Source: DASUPK01 sp963833375 (GTDB lineage: Bacteria; Actinomycetota; Thermoleophilia; Solirubrobacterales; 70-9). Taken from it: a stretch of 64,000 nt of DNA. Positions within the stretch are counted from its first letter, which is position 1; the number at the start of each line of letters is the position of its first letter. Shown in pieces: positions 36,480-46,121 of this stretch. Made by a program: the position numbers and the translations under genes. Below the pieces are notes generated by a model that did not search any database, was not told where the DNA came from, and saw only the letters and a program-made list of their open reading frames with translations. The stretch spans positions 496,001 through 560,000 of the forward strand of contig CAWHXR010000010.1 of NCBI GenBank assembly GCA_963833375.1. Reading direction: 5' to 3'.

Positions 36480-37642
36480 GCCTCGCCCTGCAGGTCCCGA
36501 AGCTCCTCGAGGGCTCCGAGGGCGCGGCTCCACCCCAACCGCTCTCCCCACTCCAGCGAGCCGATCGGCCAGTTGTACCCCAGCCTCATCGCCGTGTTGA
36601 TGTCGTCCGCCGACGCGACCCGCTCCCCGAGCGCGAAGCAGGCCTCGTTGGCGATCGTCGCCCCCAGGCGGGTCAGGATCCGCGGGGCGCTCTCTCCTGC
36701 GATCCGTTCGAGCTCGTCCTCGTCGAAGATCGGGCGCTCCGTCTCGACGTTCGGGTCGCGGGGACGGTGCGGGATGTCCTTCTCGTAGGCGTAGAAGCCC
36801 CGGGCGGTCTTTCGACCGAGCCGGCCGGAGGTGACCATCCGCTCGTGGATCGGGTTGGGCCGCCAGCGCGGCTCCCCAAAGGACTGCTCCCAGAACGAGC
36901 GCGCGACCGCGAAGTTGACGTCGATCCCGATCAGATCCATGAGCTCGAAGGGTCCCATCCGCAGGCCGGCCCCGAGCCGGACCACCCGGTCGATCTCGTC
37001 GTGCGGCGCGATCCCCTCGCTCAGCATCCGCAGCGACTCCAGGAAGAAGGGCCTGACGCAGCGGTTGGCGACGAAGCCCACGGAGTCCCTCGCTCGAATC
37101 GGCGTGCGGCCCATCCCGCGGCCGACCTCGGTGGTGAGCTCGAGGGCCCGCTCGCCGCTCTCGTCCCCGGCGACGATCTCGACGAGCTTCATCTGCGCGG
37201 GCGGATTGAAGAAGTGCATGCCGACGATCCGCTCCGGCCCCGGTACGGCCGCGGCGATCGCGGTGACCGAGAGAGAGGAGGTGTTGGTGGCAAGCACCGC
37301 CTCCGGCCCGCAGACCGAGGCGAGCCGCTCGAACAGGTCCCGCTTCAGGTCGAGGTCCTCCGGTGCAGCTTCCACCACCAGGTCGGAGTCCCCGAGGACG
37401 TCGATCTCGGTGCCGCTCTCGATTCGCTCCAGCGCCTCGGCCGCCTCGGCCTCGGCCCAGCGGCCGCGCTCGGCGCCGCGCCGCATCGCATCGCGGATCT
37501 GCTCGAGGCCTCGCTCGAGAGCCTTCCCATCGAGCTCGTAGATCATGGTTCGGTATCCGCCGAGCGCCGCGATCTGCGCGATCCCCGCGCCCATCGTGCC
37601 GGCGCCGACGACGCCGACGCGCTCGACCGCGCCGGGGCTCAC
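36440..37642 (-). CDS. 3-hydroxyacyl-CoA dehydrogenase (FadB/PaaH-type)
   Basis: 400 aa from the GTG at 37642, which overlaps the acyl-CoA dehydrogenase stop (GTGA). NAD motif VGVVGAGTMGAGIAQ, catalytic His in GMHFFNPPAQMKLVEI with the supporting ATNTSSLSV. Two 3HCDH C-terminal domains follow: residues about 185-280 (DSVGFVANRCVRPFFLES) and 310-395 (GYNWPIGSLEWGERLG). It oxidises L-3-hydroxyacyl-CoA to the ketoacyl-CoA. Downstream partner of the acyl-CoA dehydrogenase in a coupled pair. A hydratase is not in the window. Confidence 0.9.
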   Translation of the reverse strand: MSPGAVERVGVVGAGTMGAGIAQIAALGGYRTMIYELDGKALERGLEQIRDAMRRGAERGRWAEAEAAEALERIESGTEIDVLGDSDLVVEAAPEDLDLKRDLFERLASVCGPEAVLATNTSSLSVTAIAAAVPGPERIVGMHFFNPPAQMKLVEIVAGDESGERALELTTEVGRGMGRTPIRARDSVGFVANRCVRPFFLESLRMLSEGIAPHDEIDRVVRLGAGLRMGPFELMDLIGIDVNFAVARSFWEQSFGEPRWRPNPIHERMVTSGRLGRKTARGFYAYEKDIPHRPRDPNVETERPIFDEDELERIAGESAPRILTRLGATIANEACFALGERVASADDINTAMRLGYNWPIGSLEWGERLGWSRALGALEELRDLQGEAYRPAPALRDFAS

Positions 37643-38814
37643 GAACCGTCTGAAGCCTGTGGCGTCATCGCATTGAGCCCGGTGACCGCCCGGCCGATGA
37701 TCAGCTTCTGGATCTGGGAGGTCCCCTCGTAGAGGGTCGTCACCCGGGCATCGCGCAGGTAGCGCTCGACCGGGTAGTCGTCGACGTAGCCCGAGCCGCC
37801 GTGGACCTGGATCGCGGCGTTGGCGCACTCGACCGCCGCCTCTGTCGCGTAGTACTTCGCGATCGAGGTCTCCAGCGTGTTCGGCTCGCCGCGGTCCTTG
37901 AGCCCGCCGGCCCGGAAGACGAGCATCCGGGCCGCGTCGCGCTTCACCACCATCTCGGCGATCAGCTCCTGGACCAGCTGGAAGCTGCCGATCGGCACGC
38001 CGAACTGCTTGCGCTCCTTGGCGTAGGCGACGGAGGCGTCGACGCAGCCTTCGCAGATCCCGACGCAGCCGGCGGCGACGCTGTAGCGGCCGTTGTCGAG
38101 GGCGCTCATCGCCACCTTGAAACCGTCCCCGATCTCCCCGAGCATCGCGTCGTCCGGGACCCCGATCTCGTCGAGCGAGATCTCGGCAGTGTCGGAGGAG
38201 CGCAGCCCGAGCTTGCCGTGAATCTCCTGGGAGCTGTATCCGTCGTTCGCCGTCGGGACCAGGAAGCAGGCGAGGCCCTTGTGCTTCTTCTCGGGATCCG
38301 TCTGGGCGAAGACGAGGGCGACCTCCGCGACGTTGCCCATCGAGATCCACATCTTGTTGCCGGTGATCGACCATCCCGAGTCGGTCTTCTTGGCTCGGGT
38401 GCGCAGGTTCGCGGCGTCGGAGCCGGTGTCCGGCTCGGTCAGCGCGAAGCAGCCGAGGGCCTCGCCGGAGCAGAGCCGCGGCAGCCACTCGCGCTTCTGC
38501 TCCTCGGTTCCCCAGCGCTCGATCGAGCCGGCGACCAGCGACGTCTGCACGGAGACCACCGTGCGGGCAGAGGAGTCGACCCGGCCGACCTGTTCGACGA
38601 TCAGCCCGTAGCTCAGGTAGTCGAGGCTGCGCCCCCCGTACTCCTCCGAGACCGGGGCGCCCAGGTAGCCCATCTCACCGAGTTTCGTCGCGAGCTCCCG
38701 GTCGAAGCGACCGGCCCGGTCGTTGTCGCGCACCCGCGGCGCGATCTCCTTGTCGCAGAACTCACGCGCGCTCTCGGAGATCAGTCGTTGCTCGTCTGTC
38801 AGCTGGAAGTCCAA
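37639..38814 (-). CDS. Acyl-CoA dehydrogenase
   Basis: 391 aa, full length. FAD-contact motifs CFALTEPDTGSDAANLRT and GNKMWISMGN, and the catalytic base Glu in TTLYEGTSQIQKLIIGRA. The central DKEIAPRVRDNDRAGRFD and the C-terminal GGSGYVDDYPVERYLRD are typical of short/medium-chain or glutaryl-type dehydrogenases. First step of beta-oxidation, donating electrons to ETF. Coupled to the 3-hydroxyacyl-CoA dehydrogenase downstream. Confidence 0.93.
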   Translation of the reverse strand: MDFQLTDEQRLISESAREFCDKEIAPRVRDNDRAGRFDRELATKLGEMGYLGAPVSEEYGGRSLDYLSYGLIVEQVGRVDSSARTVVSVQTSLVAGSIERWGTEEQKREWLPRLCSGEALGCFALTEPDTGSDAANLRTRAKKTDSGWSITGNKMWISMGNVAEVALVFAQTDPEKKHKGLACFLVPTANDGYSSQEIHGKLGLRSSDTAEISLDEIGVPDDAMLGEIGDGFKVAMSALDNGRYSVAAGCVGICEGCVDASVAYAKERKQFGVPIGSFQLVQELIAEMVVKRDAARMLVFRAGGLKDRGEPNTLETSIAKYYATEAAVECANAAIQVHGGSGYVDDYPVERYLRDARVTTLYEGTSQIQKLIIGRAVTGLNAMTPQASDGS

Positions 38815-38845
38815 AGCCTCACCTCATCCTCGACATGTCTCAACC

Positions 38846-39643
38846 TCAGGTCGAGACGCGCATCTCCCGCGAGAGGACCGAGCCGAAGGACTCGATCGCC
38901 TGGCGGGTCCGCTCGCCCGGGCAGTGGGGGAGTTCCCTGCCGTCAACCGCTGAAACCGGCTGGACCTCGCGCACGGTAGAGGCCAGGAACGCCTCGTGCG
39001 TCCCGTGCAGGTCCTCGACCTGGAAGGCGCCCTCCTCGACGTGCAGCTCGCGGACGATCCGGTCCCTGGTGATCGACTCGAGGATGCCGACGTCGAGCGC
39101 CGGAGTGAGCAGCGCCCCGTCATAGGAGACCCAGAAGATGGTGGAGGTGGGGGCCTCGAGCACCACACCGTCGGGACGGACCAGCACCGCCTCGTCGGCG
39201 CCCTTGCCCTGGGCCAGGCGCGTCGCCTCCATGTTCGCCGCATAGGAGAGCGACTTGACTCCGTTCAGGATCACGTTCGGCGAGTAGGTGACCGTCGCCA
39301 GCTTGACGGTCTCACCGCGAGCCGGGAGGCTCTCGGTGAAGGCGAGTCTTCGACCGCCGCGCGTCGCCACCAGCCTGAGCTGCCCCTCATGCTCGCCGAA
39401 CTCGGCGAGCAGGGCCGCGATCTCCTCCTCGAACGGCTCGCGGTCCAGAGGAAGCTCGATGGCCGCCGCGGAGCGCTCGAGCCGGTCGAGATGTTCGGGG
39501 AGGGCGAAGGGCCGGCCGGCGTAGAGCCTGATCACCTCGAAGACGCCGTCCCCACGCAGCAGCCCGTCGTCCGCCGCGGGCACCCGCGCCTGGCTCGTGG
39601 GCACGATCTGGCCGTCGACGCTGGTCAGCTCCGGCGAGGGCAT
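38846..39643 (-). CDS. Class IV (branched-chain/D-amino-acid-type) aminotransferase
   Basis: 265 aa from the ATG at 39643, chosen to match the usual distance to the conserved block; an ATG 11 codons earlier is open too. Fold-type IV PLP enzyme: DGLLRGDGVFEVIRLY, the Schiff-base Lys in LNGVKSLSYAANM, and EAPTSTIFWVS. Candidates are 4-amino-4-deoxychorismate lyase, branched-chain aminotransferase or D-alanine transaminase; motifs do not decide. Inserted between thiolase and acyl-CoA dehydrogenase on the same strand. The 219-base gap to the thiolase stop shows no supportable gene. Confidence 0.8.
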   Translation of the reverse strand: MPSPELTSVDGQIVPTSQARVPAADDGLLRGDGVFEVIRLYAGRPFALPEHLDRLERSAAAIELPLDREPFEEEIAALLAEFGEHEGQLRLVATRGGRRLAFTESLPARGETVKLATVTYSPNVILNGVKSLSYAANMEATRLAQGKGADEAVLVRPDGVVLEAPTSTIFWVSYDGALLTPALDVGILESITRDRIVRELHVEEGAFQVEDLHGTHEAFLASTVREVQPVSAVDGRELPHCPGERTRQAIESFGSVLSREMRVST

Positions 39644-39862
39644 CGACAGCGAGGCTATCGGAGCGCCGGAGCGCATTCAGCTGATTGCTTTGCGGCCGGC
39701 CGAGGAGGCGTCGATGCACCGTCAGCGCAGGAAAAGGCTTCAACCGAGGCGAAGGGCCACAGTGGCTTCGTTTCCGCCGCCGTGATGGCTGTTGTCGTTC
39801 CCGCCCTCGCCTCGGCCACTGCGGTCGGCAACGTGCTCCACAATCTCGGCGTAGGCAGCCGG

Positions 39863-41068
<1,206 letters not shown>

Positions 41069-41098
41069 CGGCGAGGACTGTAGCCTCAGACCCGGGAG

Positions 41099-41434
41099 AT
41101 GGTCCTCATTGGCCTCACCCTCGGGCTTCTCGTCCTGCTGTTCCTGATCATGTTCGCGCTCACGCGGGCGTTCGAGCGGAACAGCGTCGCCGACCTGCTC
41201 GACTGGAAGCCGACCCGGTCGCCCGAGGTCGAGGCCCAGAACGAGGTCGACGACGTGCGCCAGATGATCGAGGCGCAGAACGCCCTGCGTCGGAAGAGGG
41301 GCGCGAAGGAGATCACCGAGGCCGACGTCGAGCGGCAGGCGCGCGAGGACCAGGCGGCTCGCGCCCGTGGCCGTGGTCCGTTCGCCCCGGGCGGCGGTCT
41401 GGATGATGCGGGTCCGCAGCGGAAGCGAAGCTGA
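41099..41434 (+). CDS. Small single-TM protein with charged cytoplasmic tail
   Basis: 111 aa. One N-terminal transmembrane helix (residues 2-23, LIGLTLGLLVLLFLIMFAL), then a highly charged helical region likely to be coiled coil (VEAQNEVDDVRQMIEAQNALRRKRGAKEITEADVERQAREDQ). No catalytic motif. Short distance (21 bases) to the next plus-strand gene suggests co-transcription. Confidence 0.6.
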   Translation: MVLIGLTLGLLVLLFLIMFALTRAFERNSVADLLDWKPTRSPEVEAQNEVDDVRQMIEAQNALRRKRGAKEITEADVERQAREDQAARARGRGPFAPGGGLDDAGPQRKRS

Positions 41435-41455
41435 GCAGCGAGGCGTCTTGATCCA

Positions 41456-41944
41456 GTGGCTCGTGCACTGATCGTCGGCTGCGGCTGCCGGGGCCGCCAG
41501 CTCGGTGCCGAGTTGGCATCGCGCGGCTGGCAGGTGCGGGGAACCAGCAGGCGGCAGGAGGGCCTGGATGCGATCGCCGAGGCCGGATTCGAGGCGGCGG
41601 AGGCCGATCCGGACCGGCCGGGCACCGTCCTCGAGCTCTGCGTCGATGTCGCGGTCGTGGTCTGGCTGCTCGGCTCCGCCACCGGTGAACCGGAGGACCT
41701 GGCGGCGATCCACGGACCTCGGCTCGAGCGGCTGCTCGAAAAGCTGGTGGACTCACCTGTCCGGGGCTTCGCCTATGAGGCGTCCGGGACGGTCGACCCC
41801 GCCCGTCTGAGGGAGGGCGAGGCCCTCGTCGAGCGGGCGGGGGAGGTCTGGCGGATCCCGGTGGCGCTGCTCGCCGGCGATCGAGACGACCCGGGTTGGG
41901 CCGGCGGCAGCGCGGAGGTGGTCGCCGCGCTACTGGCCGGGTGA
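41456..41944 (+). CDS. Rossmann-fold NAD(P)-binding-like protein
   Basis: 162 aa, GTG start. N-terminal dinucleotide fold ALIVGCGCRGRQLGAELASRGWQVRGTSRR (GxGxxG with an Arg-rich turn favouring NADP). The remainder (FAYEASGTVDPARL; RIPVALLAGDRDDP) is short compared with full epimerases or dehydrogenases. It may be a minimal nucleotide-sugar-epimerase-like sensor. No partner recognised. Confidence 0.6.
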   Translation: MARALIVGCGCRGRQLGAELASRGWQVRGTSRRQEGLDAIAEAGFEAAEADPDRPGTVLELCVDVAVVVWLLGSATGEPEDLAAIHGPRLERLLEKLVDSPVRGFAYEASGTVDPARLREGEALVERAGEVWRIPVALLAGDRDDPGWAGGSAEVVAALLAG

Positions 41945-42030
41945 GCTGCCCTGGAATGCGTTCGCCTCGGAGGGCGGCGCGCAGGGGCTCTGCGCCGGAA
42001 TCGGGTACGAGACAGGCACACCGGAGCGAA

Positions 42031-42064
42031 TTAGCTAAAGTCTGATCAGGATTACCTAGTTAGG
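42031..42064 (+). promoter_or_regulatory. Cluster of short palindromes upstream of rhodanese gene
   Basis: Three palindromic blocks in 34 AT-rich bases: TTAGCTAA (42031-42038), CTGATCAG (42042-42049) and CCTA-GT-TAGG (42055-42064). The block sits 29-62 bases before the rhodanese ATG, where a promoter and repressor site are expected. No regulator family can be named from this alone. Confidence 0.35.
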
Positions 42065-42092
42065 ACAGAGAACCCGAGAAGAGAGGCGAGCG

Positions 42093-42938
42093 ATGGCCGC
42101 TTACGCAAACGACGTACTGGTCGAGACCGACTGGGTCGCCGAGCACCTGGAGGACGACGACATCCGGATCGTGGAGGTCGACGAGAACCCGGCGCTCTAC
42201 GCCGAGGCACACATTCCCGGCGCGATCGGCTTCGACTGGAAGAGGGACCTTCAGGATCAGGTGAAGCGCGACTTCCTGGGCCCAGAGGACTTCGGCAAGC
42301 TGATGGGAAGCCGCGGGATCTCGAACGACCACACCGTCCTGCTCTACGGCGATCGGAACAACTGGTTCGCCGCCTACACCTACTGGTACTTCCGCTACTA
42401 CGGCCACGACAAGGTCAAGCTGATCAACGGCCCGCGCGAGAAGTGGATCGCCGAGGATCGCCCCACCAGCACCGACGTGCCGTCCTACCCCGAGGCCAGC
42501 TTCGAGGCAAAGGCCGGTGACGACTCCATCCGGGCGAAGCGCGATGAGGTCCTCTCGGCGCTCGAGTCCGACACCCACCTGGTCGACGTTCGCAGCCCTC
42601 AGGAGTTCTCGGGCGAGCTGATCGCGATGGCCGGCTATGAGCAGGAGGGCGCGCAGCGCGCCGGGCACATCCCCGGTGCCGCTTCGGTCCCGTGGGCGCA
42701 GGCCGTCAACGAGGACGGGACATTCAAGACCGCCGACGAGCTTCGCGAGCTCTACCAGGGCAAGGGCGTGATCGAGAACGGCAACCCGATCATCGCCTAC
42801 TGCCGGATCGGCGAGCGCTCGGCCCACACCTGGTTCGTCCTCCATGAGCTCCTCGGCGAGGGGAACGTCAAGAACTACGACGGCTCGTGGACCGAGTGGG
42901 GGAACCTGGTCAACGTCCCGATCGAGAAGGACGTCTAG
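42093..42938 (+). CDS. Thiosulfate sulfurtransferase (tandem rhodanese)
   Basis: 281 aa, two rhodanese domains (residues 10-130 and 150-275). The active-site loop YCRIGERSAHTW supplies the persulfide Cys and the CRxGxR pattern of CysA/SseA-type enzymes. The inactive first domain ends with LYGDRNNWFAAYTYWYF. It transfers sulfane sulfur from thiosulfate to cyanide or thiols. AGAGAGGCGAG serves as ribosome binding site. Monocistronic as far as visible. Confidence 0.92.
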   Translation: MAAYANDVLVETDWVAEHLEDDDIRIVEVDENPALYAEAHIPGAIGFDWKRDLQDQVKRDFLGPEDFGKLMGSRGISNDHTVLLYGDRNNWFAAYTYWYFRYYGHDKVKLINGPREKWIAEDRPTSTDVPSYPEASFEAKAGDDSIRAKRDEVLSALESDTHLVDVRSPQEFSGELIAMAGYEQEGAQRAGHIPGAASVPWAQAVNEDGTFKTADELRELYQGKGVIENGNPIIAYCRIGERSAHTWFVLHELLGEGNVKNYDGSWTEWGNLVNVPIEKDV

Positions 42939-43013
42939 CCCGACCCGTTTGGCTGAGTGTGGGGCGGCCGCTCGAGGTCGCGATCTGACCGCGGCGCCGT
43001 CAAGCGACCGCCC

Positions 43014-43652
43014 TCACTTCACGACGCGGTACTTGAGGTGCGCGACCCCGGGTGCCTCGACCGCGCGGAGCTGTTCAAGCTTCAGGTCACCCAGGTCGTC
43101 GAGCAGCCGCTCTCCGGCGCCCAGCACGACAGGGGTGAGCGAGATGTTCATTTCGTCGACGAGCCCGGCGGCCAGATACTGCCGGATGGCGCTCGCGCCT
43201 CCCGCGATGGTCACGTCCTTGTCTCCGGCGGCCTCCCTCGCCTGCTCGAGAGCCGACTCGATGCCGTCGGTGACGAAATGGAACGTGGTCCCTCCCTGCA
43301 TCTGCTCCGGCTCGCGGGCGTGATGCGTGAGCACCCAGACCGGCATGTGGTACGGCGGGTCATCTCCCCACCAGCCCTTCCAGGCGTCGTCTCCCCACGG
43401 GCCCCGGACCGGCCCGAACATGTTGCGGCCCATGATCGTCGCGCCGACGTCCTCGAACATCGCCTCGACGATCGGCGTGCTCTCGTTGACCTCCCCGCCC
43501 TGCTCGCCGTGGCCCTCGCGGAATGCGGCCAGGGGGAACATCCACTCGTGAAGCTGCATGCCACCAACGCCGATCGGGTTGTCCTCGCTCTGGTTCGGAC
43601 CTGCGACATACCCGTCGAGTGACATTGCGATGTCGAACCTCACCTTTCGCAT
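43014..43652 (-). CDS. Dihydrofolate-reductase-like protein (RibD C-terminal fold)
   Basis: 212 aa. Opening strand RFDIAMSLDGYVAGPN is the RibD_C/DHFR-like signature. Later motifs ATIMGRNMFG and the nucleotide-binding DVTIAGGASAIRQYLAAGLVDEM agree. It probably binds NADPH; the substrate is unknown, and true folate or riboflavin function is unlikely without other pathway genes. Transcribed convergently to the rhodanese gene. Confidence 0.85.
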   Translation of the reverse strand: MRKVRFDIAMSLDGYVAGPNQSEDNPIGVGGMQLHEWMFPLAAFREGHGEQGGEVNESTPIVEAMFEDVGATIMGRNMFGPVRGPWGDDAWKGWWGDDPPYHMPVWVLTHHAREPEQMQGGTTFHFVTDGIESALEQAREAAGDKDVTIAGGASAIRQYLAAGLVDEMNISLTPVVLGAGERLLDDLGDLKLEQLRAVEAPGVAHLKYRVVK

Positions 43653-43731
43653 CGTTCCTCCTGGTTGTTGGCGGCCGGCGGGTGCCGTGCCTCATCGTTC
43701 ACACAATCAAGACGGGGGAGTCGCCCGAAAC

Positions 43732-44334
43732 TCATCGCTCCCGGCCAAGCCGCTCCAGGAGGAGCCCCAGGATGCGCGCGGTGGCTCCCCAGATCAGCTT
43801 GTCGGAGATCAGGTAGGTGTCGGTCTTGATCGGCACGCCACGGCGAACGAGGCGCCGCTTCGCATAGGCCGCCTCCAGGTCGTCCAAGGAGGCAATGAGC
43901 ACGCTCTCCACCTCGGACGGGTTCGGCTTGAAGCGCAGTCCCTCCTCGATCAGGCCGACGAAGGGATGGACCTTGTAGTTGGTGACGAAGGTGCCGATCG
44001 GCGGCAGGGCACCGACGATCTGGACGATCTCGCGCGAGAGACCGATCTCCTCCTCGGCCTCGCGCAGGGCTGTGTCCAGCAGCTCCTCGCCCTCGTCGCG
44101 CCGGCCGCCGGGAAACGAGATCTCCCCGGCGTGCCGCTTCAGGTCCGAGCGGCGCTCCGTGAAGACGAGGCCGGGGTTGTCGGGCCAGCCGTGCATCGGC
44201 ACCAGCACCGCGGCCTCGGTGCGCCCGTGGGCGTCCAGCCTCTCTGCCTCGGCGGGGTCGAGGAGCACCCCCTTCAAACGGGCGCTGTCGCGCGCCCCCG
44301 CATGATCAGATGATGACTTGGACGGTTCCGCCAT
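43732..44334 (-). CDS. Nudix hydrolase, CoA-pyrophosphatase-like
   Basis: 200 aa from the ATG at 44334, which lies within the last bases of the SDR gene (29-base overlap). The Nudix box is complete: GGRRDEGEELLDTALREAEEEIGL (Gx5Ex7REUxEExGU). The preceding LVFTERRSDLKRHAGEISFPGG is the UPF0035-type motif of CoA or ADP-ribose pyrophosphatases. Last gene of the 46092-43732 cluster. Confidence 0.88.
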   Translation of the reverse strand: MAEPSKSSSDHAGARDSARLKGVLLDPAEAERLDAHGRTEAAVLVPMHGWPDNPGLVFTERRSDLKRHAGEISFPGGRRDEGEELLDTALREAEEEIGLSREIVQIVGALPPIGTFVTNYKVHPFVGLIEEGLRFKPNPSEVESVLIASLDDLEAAYAKRRLVRRGVPIKTDTYLISDKLIWGATARILGLLLERLGRER

Positions 44335-45118
44335 CGACGCTCCAGGCGGCGCCGGAGGTGTAGGAGGCGTGCTCCGAGCAGAGGAAGACAATCGCGCCGG
44401 CGATCTCCTCCGGCTCCGCGAGCCGGCCGATCGGACGCTTGGAGCCGGCGACCTCCAGGGCCTCGTCCCGGCTCGCGTGCCCGCCGAGCTCCTTCGACTG
44501 GTCGAGCAGGCCCCCCTCGTCCATCCAGAGCTCCGACTTCACCGGTCCCGGGCAGATCGCGTTGATCAGCACCCCGTGGGCCGCGTAGCGGTCGGCGTAC
44601 AGCCGAGACAGGGAGAGCTCCGCGGCCTTCGCGACCGAGTACTCGGCCATCGCCGCCGACGGTCGCTTCCCCGCGGTGCTCGAGACGTTGACGATCCTGC
44701 CCCAGCCTCGCTCGCGCATCGCCGGGGCGACCGCGCGCATGAGCCGCATCGGGGCCATCACGTTGAGCTCCCAGGCCGCGTACCAGTCCTCGTCGGGGAC
44801 GTCATCGAGGTCTCGCCACTGGGCCGTGCCCGCGTTGTTGACGAGCACGTCGAGCTGTCCAAGCCGCTCAGCCGCCTCCCGGGCTATCCGGGCCGCCGCG
44901 TCCGGCTCGGTGACGTCGGCGACGAGGGACTCGGCCCGCCCACCCGCGTGCTCGCCGGCGGCGGCGCATTCGTCGGCCGCCTCGAGCAGAGCGCCCTCCG
45001 AGCGGGCGATGAGCAGCACATCGGCCCCCTCGGCGCAGAGCATCCGTGCGGTGGCCAGGCCAATGCCCCGGCTGGCGCCGGTAACCAGGCAGGCGCGACC
45101 GCTGAGCCCCAGGTCCAT
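44306..45118 (-). CDS. Short-chain dehydrogenase/reductase
   Basis: 270 aa. TGASRGIG cofactor loop, NNAG, VNVSSTAG with the catalytic Ser, and YSVAKAA with Tyr and Lys. The C-terminal ASYTSGAAWSVDGGTVQV is classic for SDR oxidoreductases of the FabG type. It uses NAD(P)H for an alcohol/ketone pair; the substrate is unknown. One base after the OsmC stop, so co-translated with it. Confidence 0.9.
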   Translation of the reverse strand: MDLGLSGRACLVTGASRGIGLATARMLCAEGADVLLIARSEGALLEAADECAAAGEHAGGRAESLVADVTEPDAAARIAREAAERLGQLDVLVNNAGTAQWRDLDDVPDEDWYAAWELNVMAPMRLMRAVAPAMRERGWGRIVNVSSTAGKRPSAAMAEYSVAKAAELSLSRLYADRYAAHGVLINAICPGPVKSELWMDEGGLLDQSKELGGHASRDEALEVAGSKRPIGRLAEPEEIAGAIVFLCSEHASYTSGAAWSVDGGTVQVII

Positions 45119-45523
45119 CTAGCTCGCGATCAGCTCGAGGGAGTCGTCGACCTCTACGTCGTCGGTCGCCAGCGCTCTGTGCACCGGGCACTTGCCCGCG
45201 ATCACCAGGATGCGCTCGCGCTGCTCCTCGCTGAGCTGCGCGGGGGTCTTGATCTCGACCTCGAACTTCGCGGGCGAATCGCTGCTCGCCTCAATGAAGT
45301 CGACTGCAACCTCGACCTTTCCGAGGTCCCACTCCTTGCGATCGGCGTACATCTCGATCGTGATCGCGGTGCAGGTCGCCAGGGACGCGGCGAGGAGCTC
45401 GGTCGGCTTCGGTCCCTGGTCCCCGCCGCCGCGGTCCTGCGGCTCGTCGGCGATCAGGCGGTGCTCGCGGATCTCCACCTCGTGCTCGTAGCCCCGCCTG
45501 CGGCGGGCGACCGCGCTCGGCAT
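45119..45523 (-). CDS. OsmC-family peroxide-detoxifying protein
   Basis: 134 aa. The two redox Cys are visible in AASLATCTAITIEMYADRKEW and AGKCPVHRAL, as in OsmC/YhfA-like thiol peroxidases. Domain length is normal. Its start overlaps the adenosyltransferase stop by one base (TGATG). It should reduce organic hydroperoxides. Confidence 0.88.
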   Translation of the reverse strand: MPSAVARRRRGYEHEVEIREHRLIADEPQDRGGGDQGPKPTELLAASLATCTAITIEMYADRKEWDLGKVEVAVDFIEASSDSPAKFEVEIKTPAQLSEEQRERILVIAGKCPVHRALATDDVEVDDSLELIAS

Positions 45524-46092
45524 CAGGCGCCCTCCCTGCCTTCGAACAGCTGGGGATTCGGCTCGTCCGCGAACCGGGCCAGGGCGAAGGCCAGGTCGGA
45601 GGCGCGGTTGAGATAGCGCAGCACCGCGTCCGAGGCGAGCCCCTCGGTGTCGCGCAGCTCGACCAGGCGCCGCTCGGCGCGGCGGATCGCCGACCGGGCC
45701 ACGTCCAGCGCCGCGGAGAGCTCGGTGCCGCCGGGAATGACGAAGTGCGGGGGGAGATCCACCTGGTTCATGTAGCGGTCGATGTCCACCTCGAGCGCCT
45801 TGACCATCCCGTCCGTGATCCGGCTGACTCCGTCCTGCAGCCTGTTGGCCGCCTCCGGGGAGGTCGCCAGCTCGGCGCCGGCGACGAACAGGTCCTGCTG
45901 GACGGAGAGGATGGTCGCGTGCAGGTCGGCCTGGTTCTGGGCCTTGCAGAGGGCGCGGGCCACGCCGAGCGCCGAGTTTGCCTCGTCGATCGACCCGTAC
46001 GCCTCGGTGCGGGCGTTGGTCTTCGGAACGCGCCCGCCGTACCAGAGGGAGGTCGTGCCATCGTCGCCCTTGCGCGTATAGATCTTGACCAC
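45523..46092 (-). CDS. Cob(I)yrinic acid a,c-diamide adenosyltransferase, PduO type
   Basis: 189 aa. N-terminal IYTRKGDDGTTSLWYGGRV is the PduO-type ATP-binding motif. YGSIDEANSALGVAR and the C-terminal RRAERRLVEL...RYLNRASDLAFALAR complete the five-helix trimer family. It transfers the 5'-deoxyadenosyl group of ATP to cob(I)alamin. No B12 riboswitch or other cobalamin gene lies nearby. Confidence 0.92.
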   Translation of the reverse strand: MVKIYTRKGDDGTTSLWYGGRVPKTNARTEAYGSIDEANSALGVARALCKAQNQADLHATILSVQQDLFVAGAELATSPEAANRLQDGVSRITDGMVKALEVDIDRYMNQVDLPPHFVIPGGTELSAALDVARSAIRRAERRLVELRDTEGLASDAVLRYLNRASDLAFALARFADEPNPQLFEGREGA

Positions 46093-46121
46093 GGGGCGAC
46101 CTTATACCCGTCGGGATCGGC

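Noticed and set aside
39664..39862. Possible small membrane ORF between aminotransferase and thiolase
   Set aside because: A hydrophobic stretch (MAVVVPALASATAVGNVL) exists on the plus strand, but the frame runs on into the antisense of the thiolase gene; no ribosome binding site.
45523..46120. Cobalamin riboswitch near the adenosyltransferase
   Set aside because: Only 29 bases separate the gene from DUF1015; no room or B12-box sequence.
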